7,724 bases of DNA, from contig JANWXG010000119.1 of NCBI GenBank assembly GCA_025057335.1, positions 1 to 7,724 on the forward strand, written 5' to 3'. Within the stretch, counting starts at the first letter, position 1. Every line of letters begins with the position of its first letter. This DNA is from a bacterium. GTDB taxonomy: Bacteria; Armatimonadota; HRBIN16. Shown here in pieces: positions 1 to 5,256 of the stretch. The notes under the pieces were generated by a model. It was given only the letters and a program-made list of their open reading frames with translations. It was not told the DNA's origin and made no database searches. A program made the translations under genes and the position numbers.

Positions 1-188
1 GGGGCATCTGGCAAGGATGCTCGCTGTTTGACCGGCTGCGCGCCCCGCACAACGAGGGTCTGAATCTGGTATTCATTGACGGACACGTGAAGTGGCGCCA
101 GCTGCGCAGCCTTACGACTGCCGACTTTGGCGCCCCCGAACCGGGCGTACCCTACACTAGCGACCGTCGCGTGATGGGCTGCCAGTAA
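1..188 (+). CDS. Partial prepilin-type protein, C-terminal H-X9-DG domain
   Basis: Only the last 61 codons are present; the reading frame enters from the left edge (first full codon at base 3) and stops at TAA 186-188. The translation contains HNEGLNLVFIDGHVKW, in which His16 is followed by exactly nine residues and then Asp26-Gly27: the H-X9-DG motif of the prepilin-processing-associated (DUF1559-like) family. Members normally carry an N-terminal type IV pilin-like methylation signal and hydrophobic helix, which would lie off the window, and are thought to be exported, pseudopilin-like surface proteins of unclear function. The family is heavily expanded in Planctomycetes, Lentisphaerae and Armatimonadota, so it is a useful clue to the host. 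The tail after the motif (LRSLTTADFGAPEPG and onward) is not recognisable as another domain. Family assignment is fairly secure; specific function is unknown. Confidence 0.75.
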   Translation, partial: GIWQGCSLFDRLRAPHNEGLNLVFIDGHVKWRQLRSLTTADFGAPEPGVPYTSDRRVMGCQ

Positions 189-195
189 GCTGAAG

Positions 196-223
196 GACGT
201 TCCCGCCGCATGGCGGGAACGTC
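196..223. terminator. Hairpin between two convergent genes, likely bidirectional terminator
   Basis: GACGTTCCCGCC (196-207) and GGCGGGAACGTC (212-223) are perfect reverse complements, giving a 12-bp GC-rich stem with a four-base GCAT loop. It starts 8 bp after the stop of the left gene and lies about 48 bp past the stop of kdsA, which runs toward it. No clear T-run follows on either strand, so it is not a textbook intrinsic terminator; position between convergent genes is the main argument. Confidence 0.6.
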
Positions 224-270
224 AAGTTCCTCCCCCCGCTGCCTGCAGAGGGTCAATCGGAAGCCAAACC

Positions 271-1113
271 TCAGAGTACTTCACTCTTCTGATGGGTTAC
301 CTGATGTATCGCTACCACTTGTTGCAGTAGCTCTTCCAGCTCGCCTAGGGGGAACATCGTCGCAGGGTCAGAAAGTCCCCTGTCGGGGTCGGGGTGCACC
401 TCCATGAACAGCGCATCCACACCCACCGCCACTGCTGCGCGCACCAGGTGGGGAATACACTCGCGCCTTCCGCTGCTGCGTGAACCTGCTCCCCCTGGTA
501 GCTGTACACTGTGCGTGGCGTCGAAGACTACGGGTACTCCCAGCGCTCGCATCTGCGGCAGCGAGGTGAAGTCTACCACCAGCGTATTGTAGCCGAAAGA
601 GACGCCCCGTTCGGTCAGCATCACGCCTGCTGCGCCCGACTCGCGCAGCTTCTCCACCACATGGCGCATATCCCAAGGCGCCATAAACTGCCCCTTCTTC
701 ACGTTGACGGGCTTGCCCGTGCGAGCCGCAGCCACCAGCAGGTCGGTTTGCCGGCACAGGAAAGCGGGAATTTGCAGCAGGTCTACTACTTGGGCGGCAC
801 GCTCCGCCTGCCAGGGCTCGTGGATGTCGGTGGTGACGGGCACGCCGACTGCCTCCCTCACAGCGGCAAGGATGCGTAGACCCTCCTCGATGCCTGGACC
901 GCGAAAGGAGTGCAACGAAGTGCGGTTCGCCTTGTCAAAGGAGGCTTTGAAGATGTATGGAATGCCCAGGCGTTCACAGAGGGCTTTCACTTCGCGAGCG
1001 ACCTGCAGGCATAGCACCTCACTCTCAATCACACAAGGACCTGCGATGAGAGCCAGCCCTCCCGTGCCAATAGTGTGCCCCGCGACGGATACTGGAGTAA
1101 CCGGTTGTGTCAT
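271..1113 (-). CDS. kdsA: 3-deoxy-8-phosphooctulonate synthase (KDO8P synthase), metal-dependent class
   Basis: The 280-residue product condenses phosphoenolpyruvate with arabinose 5-phosphate to give KDO 8-phosphate, the precursor of the KDO sugar of lipopolysaccharide inner core; it acts in the cytoplasm. Family motifs appear in order: IAGPCVIES (23-31), FKASFDKANRTS (55-66), PAFLCRQTDLL (116-126), NVKKGQFMAPWDM (137-149), LTERGVSFGYN (166-176), FDATHSVQLPGG (197-208) and FMEVHPDPDRGLSDP (236-250). Cys27, His201, Glu238 and Asp249 match the metal ligands of the Aquifex aeolicus enzyme (Cys11, His185, Glu222, Asp233) with a constant offset of 16, so this is the metal-dependent class and not the E. 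coli type, which has Asn in place of Cys. Length is normal. The ATG at 1113 is preceded by GGAGGG with a 5-nt gap. It is transcribed away from the aspartate kinase genes, with no other LPS gene next to it in the window. Confidence 0.97.
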   Translation of the reverse strand: MTQPVTPVSVAGHTIGTGGLALIAGPCVIESEVLCLQVAREVKALCERLGIPYIFKASFDKANRTSLHSFRGPGIEEGLRILAAVREAVGVPVTTDIHEPWQAERAAQVVDLLQIPAFLCRQTDLLVAAARTGKPVNVKKGQFMAPWDMRHVVEKLRESGAAGVMLTERGVSFGYNTLVVDFTSLPQMRALGVPVVFDATHSVQLPGGAGSRSSGRRECIPHLVRAAVAVGVDALFMEVHPDPDRGLSDPATMFPLGELEELLQQVVAIHQVTHQKSEVL

Positions 1114-1118
1114 GTATG

Positions 1119-1124
1119 CCCTCC
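1119..1124 (-). promoter_or_regulatory. Ribosome binding site of kdsA
   Basis: On the minus strand GGAGGG lies 5 nt before the ATG at 1113. It supports this start for kdsA. Confidence 0.75.
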
Positions 1125-1439
1125 GCTCCAGGTTGCGCGAATAGAATGTGTTGCTCCGCCAGAGACCTCACGAACGCATATGGAGGTAGGGGAGCGCTGG
1201 CGCATTTCACTTCCAGCGCCCCGTTTGGAGTGCGCGCCTTGGACGGCTCAAGGTTCTCCTCTCTGTCCCGTTTCTCCTGTTGCGTTTGGTCGCCACTGGC
1301 TCGTATCGCACACACAGCCACGCAACTGGTAGAAGGACATCCCAGCTCAGTGACACCGCTGAAAGCAGCATACCTAGAGAGGTGCCCCGACACGTGAAGC
1401 AGGTGCGACCAGCGGAAATCCGGGCGGGCACGGTTCACC
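1125..1439. other. Intergenic region between divergent genes, no gene supported
   Basis: About 315 bp between the kdsA ribosome binding site and the promoter of the plus-strand operon. Open frames run through it on both strands, but none has a plausible ribosome binding site together with a recognisable protein, and they are rich in Arg, Ser, Pro and Cys as expected of chance frames in GC-rich DNA. It must hold the kdsA promoter, yet I found no minus-strand -35/-10 pair better than half consensus. The one clear structural element is the hairpin at 1190-1222. I looked for lysine-riboswitch or T-box features because of the downstream aspartate kinase and could not identify any; the good promoter also lies downstream of this stretch. 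Confidence 0.6.
1190..1222. other. Stem-loop in the kdsA upstream region
   Basis: GCGCTGG (1194-1200) pairs with CCAGCGC (1213-1219) across a 12-nt loop, and GGG (1190-1192) pairs with CCC (1220-1222) with a single bulged A at 1193, giving a 10-bp stem. It lies about 75-110 bp before the kdsA start, so it could be a leader structure if transcription starts upstream of it, or a binding site. No U-tract follows on either strand. Confidence 0.4.
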
Positions 1440-1469
1440 TTGACACCCCTCTGAAGGTTTCGGTATACT
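1440..1469 (+). promoter_or_regulatory. Sigma-70-type promoter of the ACT/aspartate kinase operon
   Basis: A perfect -35 hexamer TTGACA (1440-1445) is separated by 18 bp from TATACT (1464-1469), a 5/6 match to the -10 consensus. Transcription would begin near 1476, giving a short leader before the ATG at 1506. It is the best promoter seen in the window, and no comparable one was found further down the gene run. Confidence 0.65.
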
Positions 1470-1488
1470 ATTGGGCGATTGAGAAAAG

Positions 1489-1498
1489 GTTCGCGAAC
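1489..1498. promoter_or_regulatory. Perfect 10-bp palindrome just after the predicted transcription start, candidate operator
   Basis: GTTCGCGAAC equals its own reverse complement and sits roughly +13 to +22 from the predicted transcription start. Position suits a repressor site; a two-base loop makes it a poor RNA hairpin. A palindrome this short can occur by chance, so the call is tentative. Confidence 0.25.
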
Positions 1499-1505
1499 TG
1501 GCACG

Positions 1506-2030
1506 ATGAAGAAGAGCCGTCGCATGTATGAACATCTTCCGCAGCCGCGTGGCAGGCGGTTTTTTATTGAGCAAGAGCGGGGGGTCACCGACGTGCGTGT
1601 GGAGGTCGGGCTCGCTCATGTGCGCGTGCGTGCAGGTTCAGGGGAGAGGGGACTGCAGAACCACCTTCGCATTTTAGATGCCATCGCGGAACAGGGGATT
1701 AGCGTCTCTCTGGTCAAGCTGCACCACGACTGGATTACCTTCGCGGTCAATCAGGCGGATGTAGCTAAGGTAGCGCAGTGTTTGGAAGCGCTGGGCATCG
1801 AGTACAAGATTGCGTCAGACTTGGCTCTGGTCGTCACCGTTGCTGCCAACATGCGTGATTCGGCGGGCATCATGGCGCAGATCGCGGAGGCGCTCTGGGA
1901 AGCGGGCGCCCACATCATTGAGACAGGCGACTCGCATGACACGGTGCAATGCCTTGTGCCAGAGGAACGGGCTTTCGCTGCGGCGCAAGCATTGCGCCGA
2001 CGGTTCTTTGCGGGGGGGGTGGCGTCGTGA
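1506..2030 (+). CDS. Stand-alone tandem ACT-domain protein related to the aspartate kinase regulatory domain
   Basis: The 174-residue product has a short basic N-terminus (1-30) and two ACT-like halves, about 35-100 and 106-168. The second half (LALVVTVAANMRDSAGIM, then ETGDSHDTVQCLV at 139-151) follows the pattern of the last ACT domain of DapG-type aspartate kinases, including the signature resembling ADSHxTxxxLV. No kinase motif is present. Known aspartate kinase ACT domains bind end-product amino acids such as lysine; here I infer a separate regulatory partner of the kinase encoded immediately downstream, with which it overlaps by 4 bp (GTGA). The start is uncertain: ATG 1506 is preferred because TTG 1479 would lie almost at the predicted transcription start; ATG 1524 is also possible. 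No start has a well-spaced ribosome binding site (AAAAGG at 1484-1489 is 16 nt from ATG 1506). A run of eight G lies near the 3' end. Confidence 0.8.
   Translation: MKKSRRMYEHLPQPRGRRFFIEQERGVTDVRVEVGLAHVRVRAGSGERGLQNHLRILDAIAEQGISVSLVKLHHDWITFAVNQADVAKVAQCLEALGIEYKIASDLALVVTVAANMRDSAGIMAQIAEALWEAGAHIIETGDSHDTVQCLVPEERAFAAAQALRRRFFAGGVAS
2012..2019 (+). other. G8 homopolymer at the ACT/kinase gene junction
   Basis: Eight consecutive G occur 16 bp before the end of the ACT gene and 7 bp before the GTG start of the kinase gene. The tract may act as a Shine-Dalgarno-like purine run for the kinase. It is also a possible slippage site: a -1 shift here enters the kinase frame. Confidence 0.6.
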
Positions 2031-3397
2031 AAATCCTCGTGATGAAGTTCGGCGGAACTTCCGTCGACACGCCGGAGCACCGCGAAATCGCCGCCCGCAA
2101 GGTCATCCGCGCCAAAGAGGACGGCTACGCGCCCGTCGTAGTAGTCTCCGCTATCGGCAGGCGCGGCGCCCCCTACGCTACGGATACGCTCATCGAGTTC
2201 TTGCGCAGCATCGACCCGTCGGTTCCTCCCAACCCGCGTGAGCTGGACCTGATGATGGCGTGCGGTGAGATTATCTCCACTGTGGTCATGGCGCACACGC
2301 TTAAGACGATGGGCTACGATGCGGTAGCGCTCACGGGAGGACAGGCGGGTATCATCACCGATAGCGAGTACGGCAACGCCCGCGTGCTACAGATACATCC
2401 ACAAGCCATCCGCCACTATCTGGAGCAGGGTAAAATCGTGGTGGTGGCGGGTTTCCAGGGAGTTGCCGAGGACAAACTCGGTTTCCACCCCGACATCACC
2501 ACGCTGGGACGGGGCGGCAGCGATACCACCGCCTCGGCGCTGGGCGCAGCGCTGAACGCGGTCGCGGTGGAAATCTACACTGACGTGAACGGCGTGAAAA
2601 CCGCCGACCCCGATATCATCCCCGACGCGGCGACCCTGTCAGTCATTAGCTACGAAGAGGTCGCCGAGATCGCCCATCAGGGCGCGAAGGTGTTACACCC
2701 CCGTGCTGCCGAAATCGCCATGCTGCACAATATTCCGCTGTGGGTCAAGTGCACTTTTACCGACGAGACAGGGACGCTAGTGACATCTGCAGAAGGCGCA
2801 GAAGGGGTAGACCTGCCCGAGGTGACAGGCGTCACGCACATCACTGGCAAAATCGTGTACTTGATTTTCCATATCGGGGAGGTAGCCGAGAAACCCGAGA
2901 TCGAACTGCAGCTGTACCGACTGATGGCGCAGGCGGACGTCAATCTCTACCTGAACAGTTACAGTCACGATACACTCAGCTTCGCGGTACCTCGCGACCG
3001 CTGGGGCTTGGTACAGAAGCTGCTGGACGGACTGGTGATGCCTGTTGGCTCTCCGGCGCATCGACTGGTCATCTTCCGCGTCGGCGAGAAGCCTAGTCGG
3101 GAGTACCAGCTGCAGAAACAGATGCTGGACGCTCTGGGCAACGCCCTTCCCGTGCAGGAAATCACCGTAGAGGTTTTGGAAAACTGTACGATGGTCTCGT
3201 TGATTGCTGCCAAGCTGAGCCGCCGTCCGGGCATCATGGCGCTGTTCCTGCGCACGCTATACGAAGCAGGCATTCAGGTGTTACAGACGGCGGATTCGGA
3301 GATGTCGCTGTCGTGTCTGGTAAACGAGAGCGACGTAGAGAAGGCGGTGCGTGTGCTGCATGAGCGGTTCGTCGTCCAGCGGGCATACGCCCGATAG
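2027..3397 (+). CDS. lysC: Aspartate kinase with C-terminal ACT domains (DapG-like)
   Basis: The 456-residue enzyme phosphorylates L-aspartate with ATP, the first step toward diaminopimelate/lysine, threonine and methionine. The amino acid kinase domain spans about 1-250: KFGGTSV (7-13), VVVSAIGRRGAPYATDTL (38-55), MACGE (77-81), GRGGSDTTA (161-169), YTDVNGVKTADP (184-195) and HQGAKVLHPRA (217-227). ACT domains follow at about 270-340 and 380-450, the last with LQTADSEMSLSCLV (419-432). The GRRGAPYATDTL pattern resembles B. subtilis DapG more than LysC, so dapG is an alternative symbol. About 35 residues between the two ACT domains (341-375) look longer than in DapG, from memory. The GTG at 2027 is chosen because the protein then begins at the conserved MKILVMKFGG; an upstream ATG at 1949 in the same frame would add 26 residues overlapping the ACT gene. 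It overlaps the ACT gene by 4 bp and the next gene by 38 bp. Confidence 0.95.
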   Translation: MKILVMKFGGTSVDTPEHREIAARKVIRAKEDGYAPVVVVSAIGRRGAPYATDTLIEFLRSIDPSVPPNPRELDLMMACGEIISTVVMAHTLKTMGYDAVALTGGQAGIITDSEYGNARVLQIHPQAIRHYLEQGKIVVVAGFQGVAEDKLGFHPDITTLGRGGSDTTASALGAALNAVAVEIYTDVNGVKTADPDIIPDAATLSVISYEEVAEIAHQGAKVLHPRAAEIAMLHNIPLWVKCTFTDETGTLVTSAEGAEGVDLPEVTGVTHITGKIVYLIFHIGEVAEKPEIELQLYRLMAQADVNLYLNSYSHDTLSFAVPRDRWGLVQKLLDGLVMPVGSPAHRLVIFRVGEKPSREYQLQKQMLDALGNALPVQEITVEVLENCTMVSLIAAKLSRRPGIMALFLRTLYEAGIQVLQTADSEMSLSCLVNESDVEKAVRVLHERFVVQRAYAR

Positions 3398-3743
3398 CGC
3401 ACGGGAGGAGCAGGAGCCTCGGCAACCCGAGATTCCCAAGGCGCCCGAGCTCCCGCCCCCGCCCGAGATACCCCAGCCCGAGTTACAACGGCCTGGTCAG
3501 CCAGCAAAGCCGCCCGCTCCTCTCCAGAAGGGCATGCGGGCGATGGCGCTAGCAAGCACTATCGGGCTGTCGCTGGTGATACCGCCTGTGCTAGGATATT
3601 TTGCAGGGCGCTGGCTGGACGGACGGTTTGGTACCGACCCTATCTTGTCTGTGGTGGGTTTGATGGTGGGCATCGTGCTGGGGTTTGTCGAGATGGTGCA
3701 TGTGCTCCATCAGATCGAACGCGAGGAGCGTAAAGAGCGCTGA
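3360..3743 (+). CDS. atpZ: AtpZ/ATPase gene 1-type small membrane protein with proline-rich N-terminus
   Basis: The 127-residue protein has a hydrophilic N-terminus (1-58) and two membrane helices, about 63-82 and 95-116, joined by GRWLDGRFGTDP (83-94). The GYFAGRWLD, G-T-x-P and following Gly-rich helix are the pattern of the AtpZ family (putative F1Fo ATPase accessory, ATPase_gene1), which together with AtpI has been linked to c-ring assembly and Mg2+/Ca2+ transport. Proline occupies every third position at residues 20, 23, 26, 29, 32, 35, 38 and again 45, 48, 51, 54, which should favour a polyproline-II rod; typical family members are shorter and lack this. The first 38 bp overlap the aspartate kinase gene. 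Start is uncertain: GTG 3351 has a better spaced ribosome binding site (GAGAAGG at 3338-3344) and would add three residues. Next gene begins 1 nt after the stop. Confidence 0.8.
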   Translation: MSGSSSSGHTPDSAREEQEPRQPEIPKAPELPPPPEIPQPELQRPGQPAKPPAPLQKGMRAMALASTIGLSLVIPPVLGYFAGRWLDGRFGTDPILSVVGLMVGIVLGFVEMVHVLHQIEREERKER

Positions 3744-3744
3744 G

Positions 3745-4203
3745 ATGGTGCAGGAACTGGGAGTTGCTTACAGAAGCATAGCATGGGCTGCGGCAATCGG
3801 CGGGTATCTGTGGTTGCGCTACGAACAGTGGCTTCCCGCAGCAGGCTATCTGGTCGGGGCAGGGGTTGCTGCTCTCGCGTTGTGGAGCCTGCAGCAGCTA
3901 GCGGGGGCTCTGGGCACAACCGCGAGGCAGCCATGGCGCTGGTGGTGGCGAGGGGCGTTATGGCGGTATCCGCTGCTGCTGTTGACGCTCTGGCTAGTCT
4001 CTCGGCAGCCTGCACCGTTTGTGATGGGGTTTACCGTAGGGGTAACGTTGCTGCCGTTGGGGGTCGCGATGTTGGCGCTGAGTAGACGGTGGCAGCGTCC
4101 CGCCTGGCTGACCATCCGTTACTGGTCGCCCAAAACGCCGCGCGAATTCACGACAGAAGTAGAAGGAGGCTACCAGCAAAGAGTTGGAAGAGCATCACGC
4201 TAG
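3745..4203 (+). CDS. atpI: ATP synthase protein I (AtpI-like)
   Basis: The 152-residue protein has four predicted membrane helices, about 9-24, 32-55, 74-86 and 91-112, with a Trp/Arg-rich loop (RQPWRWWWRGALWR, 61-74) and a hydrophilic tail from 113. Sequence similarity to AtpI is faint by eye, as usual for this poorly conserved family; the call rests on topology, size and position directly before subunit a and after AtpZ. AtpI is known as an accessory factor that helps assemble the c-ring and is not part of the finished enzyme. ATG 3745 follows the atpZ stop by one base, so translation is probably coupled; upstream in-frame starts would lie inside atpZ. The 3' end carries the ribosome binding site of atpB and overlaps that gene by 20 bp. 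Confidence 0.75.
   Translation: MVQELGVAYRSIAWAAAIGGYLWLRYEQWLPAAGYLVGAGVAALALWSLQQLAGALGTTARQPWRWWWRGALWRYPLLLLTLWLVSRQPAPFVMGFTVGVTLLPLGVAMLALSRRWQRPAWLTIRYWSPKTPREFTTEVEGGYQQRVGRASR
4163..4169 (+). promoter_or_regulatory. Ribosome binding site of atpB, long spacing
   Basis: AAGGAGG is a perfect Shine-Dalgarno core but lies 14 nt before the TTG at 4184, longer than usual. The atpB frame has a TAG at 4160-4162 and no other ATG, GTG or TTG between it and 4184, so this site and the TTG belong together by elimination. Confidence 0.6.
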
Positions 4204-4882
4204 TCCCTGGCTGTTTGTCGCCAATGCGGGTTTTGTCGCGCTCCTACTGGTGCTAGCGTCGCTCGCGGGGACGCGACGCATGGAGCGAATCCCCCGCCGT
4301 TTCTGGCAGAACGTAGCGGAGCAGACGGTCGAGTCGTTCCGCTATTTTGCCGTCAACGTCATCGGTCCGGGCGGTGAAAAACATGCCCCCTTCCTGGGAA
4401 CGCTGTTCCTGTTTATCCTAGCTTCCAATCTGATTGGGTTGGTGCCTATTTTCAGTAAGGCAGCACCGACCGCGAATCTCAATACGACCATTGCTCTCGC
4501 GTTGGTGACCTTTTTATATGTTCAGTGGCAGGGTATCCGCGCCAACGGTTTTCTCGGCTACCTGAAACACTTCACCATGGGCACACATCCCGCCCTGTGG
4601 GTGCTCATGGTGCCACTGGAGATTATCGGCGAGTTGGCAAAGCCCTTATCGCTGGCGGTGCGTTTGTACGGCAACATGTATGGTAAGGAACAGGTCATTA
4701 TCGTGCTGGTGGGACTGGCAGCGTCGCTGTTGCCCATCTGGCTACCTATTCCCTTCCAGTTCCCGATACTGGTGTTCGGGGTGTTCGTGGGCTTCGTGCA
4801 GGCGCTGGTGTTTACCCTGCTCGCAGGGATTTATATCAACCTGATGACCCAACACGAACACGAGGAGGAACACGCACACTAA
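4184..4882 (+). CDS. atpB: F1Fo ATP synthase subunit a
   Basis: The 232-residue membrane protein forms the ion half-channels facing the c-ring. Hydrophobic segments lie at about 10-28, 71-90, 101-115, 136-150, 170-190 and 192-218. The diagnostic helix reads LAKPLSLAVRLYGNMYG (151-167): Arg160 is the essential arginine (Arg210 in E. coli) and Glu169 keeps the same 9-residue distance as E. coli Glu219. Gln206 in FVGFVQALVF corresponds to E. coli Gln252. The short N-terminus and His/Glu-rich tail (QHEHEEEHAH) are unremarkable or host-specific. It starts at TTG, overlaps atpI by 20 bp, and is followed not by atpE directly but by a 374-bp gap with repeats. Confidence 0.96.
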   Translation: MEEHHASPWLFVANAGFVALLLVLASLAGTRRMERIPRRFWQNVAEQTVESFRYFAVNVIGPGGEKHAPFLGTLFLFILASNLIGLVPIFSKAAPTANLNTTIALALVTFLYVQWQGIRANGFLGYLKHFTMGTHPALWVLMVPLEIIGELAKPLSLAVRLYGNMYGKEQVIIVLVGLAASLLPIWLPIPFQFPILVFGVFVGFVQALVFTLLAGIYINLMTQHEHEEEHAH

Positions 4883-4939
4883 ACGGCGTCTTGTGCCCGT
4901 CGTGTGGGCTAAGTACTGGAAAGAAGAGTGAGGTTCATC

Positions 4940-5072
4940 TGTCATTCTGAGCGGAGCGAAGAATCGGTGGGATGCTTCGCCTGAGGCTCAGCATGACAGA
5001 GAGGATGAAATGTCTCGCTCACGTTCAGCATGACAGAGAGGACGAGATGCTTCGCTGGCGCTCAGCATGACA
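4940..5072. repeat. Inverted repeat with three tandem right-arm copies (about 37-bp period)
   Basis: TGTCATTCTGAGC (4940-4952) pairs with GCTCAGCATGACA (4986-4998) at 12 of 13 positions, and inside it GCGAAGAATC (4956-4965) pairs with GATGCTTCGC (4971-4980) at 9 of 10, leaving a 5-nt loop: a 59-nt hairpin. The right arm then recurs: the core TCAGCATGACA begins at 4988, 5025 and 5062, exactly 37 bp apart, and the first two copies share CATGACAGAGAGGA. The GTCATTCTGAGC...GAGCGAAGAATC type of sequence resembles a dispersed intergenic repeat I recall from many environmental genomes. Confidence 0.8.
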
Positions 5073-5115
5073 AGCAGTGGAGGGTTGCGCTCTGTCGCGA
5101 CCGTTGAAAAGCGAC

Positions 5116-5130
5116 GGCTCGGCAGGAGCC
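5116..5130. repeat. Short palindromic element GGCTC-N5-GAGCC
   Basis: GGCTC (5116-5120) and GAGCC (5126-5130) form a 5-bp stem around GGCAG, followed by TCGCCCTCC. It lies between the two groups of repeat copies and may be a second dispersed repeat; only one copy is visible in the window. Confidence 0.3.
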
Positions 5131-5148
5131 TCGCCCTCCAACCCGTTT

Positions 5149-5173
5149 GTCTTTCTGAGCGAAGCGAGGAATC
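5149..5173 (+). repeat. Second copy of the repeat's left arm
   Basis: These 25 bases match 4941-4965 at 22 positions, in the same orientation (shared cores TTCTGAGCG and GGAATC/AGAATC). No matching right arm follows, so this is a half copy. Confidence 0.7.
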
Positions 5174-5226
5174 TCGGACAGGAAAGCGAAGCAGAGGCAG
5201 CGGTCGCGGCGTACTGTGCCGCTCCT

Positions 5227-5232
5227 TATAAA
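5227..5232 (+). promoter_or_regulatory. Possible -10 element before atpE
   Basis: TATAAA is a 5/6 match to the -10 consensus and the only AT-rich spot before atpE. No good -35 lies 16-19 bp upstream, and there is no extended TGn. Its placement 25 bp before the start would fit an internal promoter that compensates for the repeat insertion. Confidence 0.25.
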
Positions 5233-5242
5233 ACTTGAGCAT

Positions 5243-5249
5243 AAGGAGG
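5243..5249 (+). promoter_or_regulatory. Strong ribosome binding site of atpE
   Basis: AAGGAGG lies 7 nt before the GTG at 5257, near-ideal strength and spacing, as expected for the subunit needed in most copies per enzyme. Confidence 0.8.
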
Positions 5250-5256
5250 AGAGACA

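Larger units (their letters stand above)
4883..5256 (+). other. 374-bp repeat-bearing gap inside the atp operon
   Basis: No gene is supported here. In order it holds a weak stem-loop just after atpB (GCCC 4895-4898 with GGGC 4906-4909), a long imperfect hairpin with tandem partial copies (4940-5072), a short palindromic element (5116-5130), a further copy of the hairpin's left arm (5149-5173), an AT-rich TATAAA (5227-5232) and the atpE ribosome binding site. A gap of this size between atpB and atpE is unusual, since these genes are normally close together. Confidence 0.75.

Noticed and set aside
210..407. 65-codon plus-strand frame beginning in the hairpin
   Set aside because: It runs antisense into the 3' end of kdsA and starts inside the terminator-like stem; no coding signal.
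1300..1440. Lysine riboswitch or T-box leader of the aspartate kinase operon
   Set aside because: No characteristic core motifs were found and the strong promoter lies downstream, leaving a leader of only about 30 nt.
1025..1588. 187-codon open frame on the minus strand upstream of kdsA
   Set aside because: It overlaps the kdsA 5' end, the operon promoter and the start of the ACT gene, has a low-complexity Arg/Ser/Pro composition and no recognisable domain.
1949..2026. Upstream ATG start for the aspartate kinase (26 extra residues)
   Set aside because: The extra residues are a shadow of the ACT gene; the conserved family start MKILVMKFGG begins at GTG 2027 with a 4-bp overlap typical of coupled genes.
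4988..5072. CRISPR-like array because of the exact 37-bp period
   Set aside because: Only three copies, and similarity extends through the would-be spacers; the unit is an arm of an inverted repeat. No cas gene is nearby.
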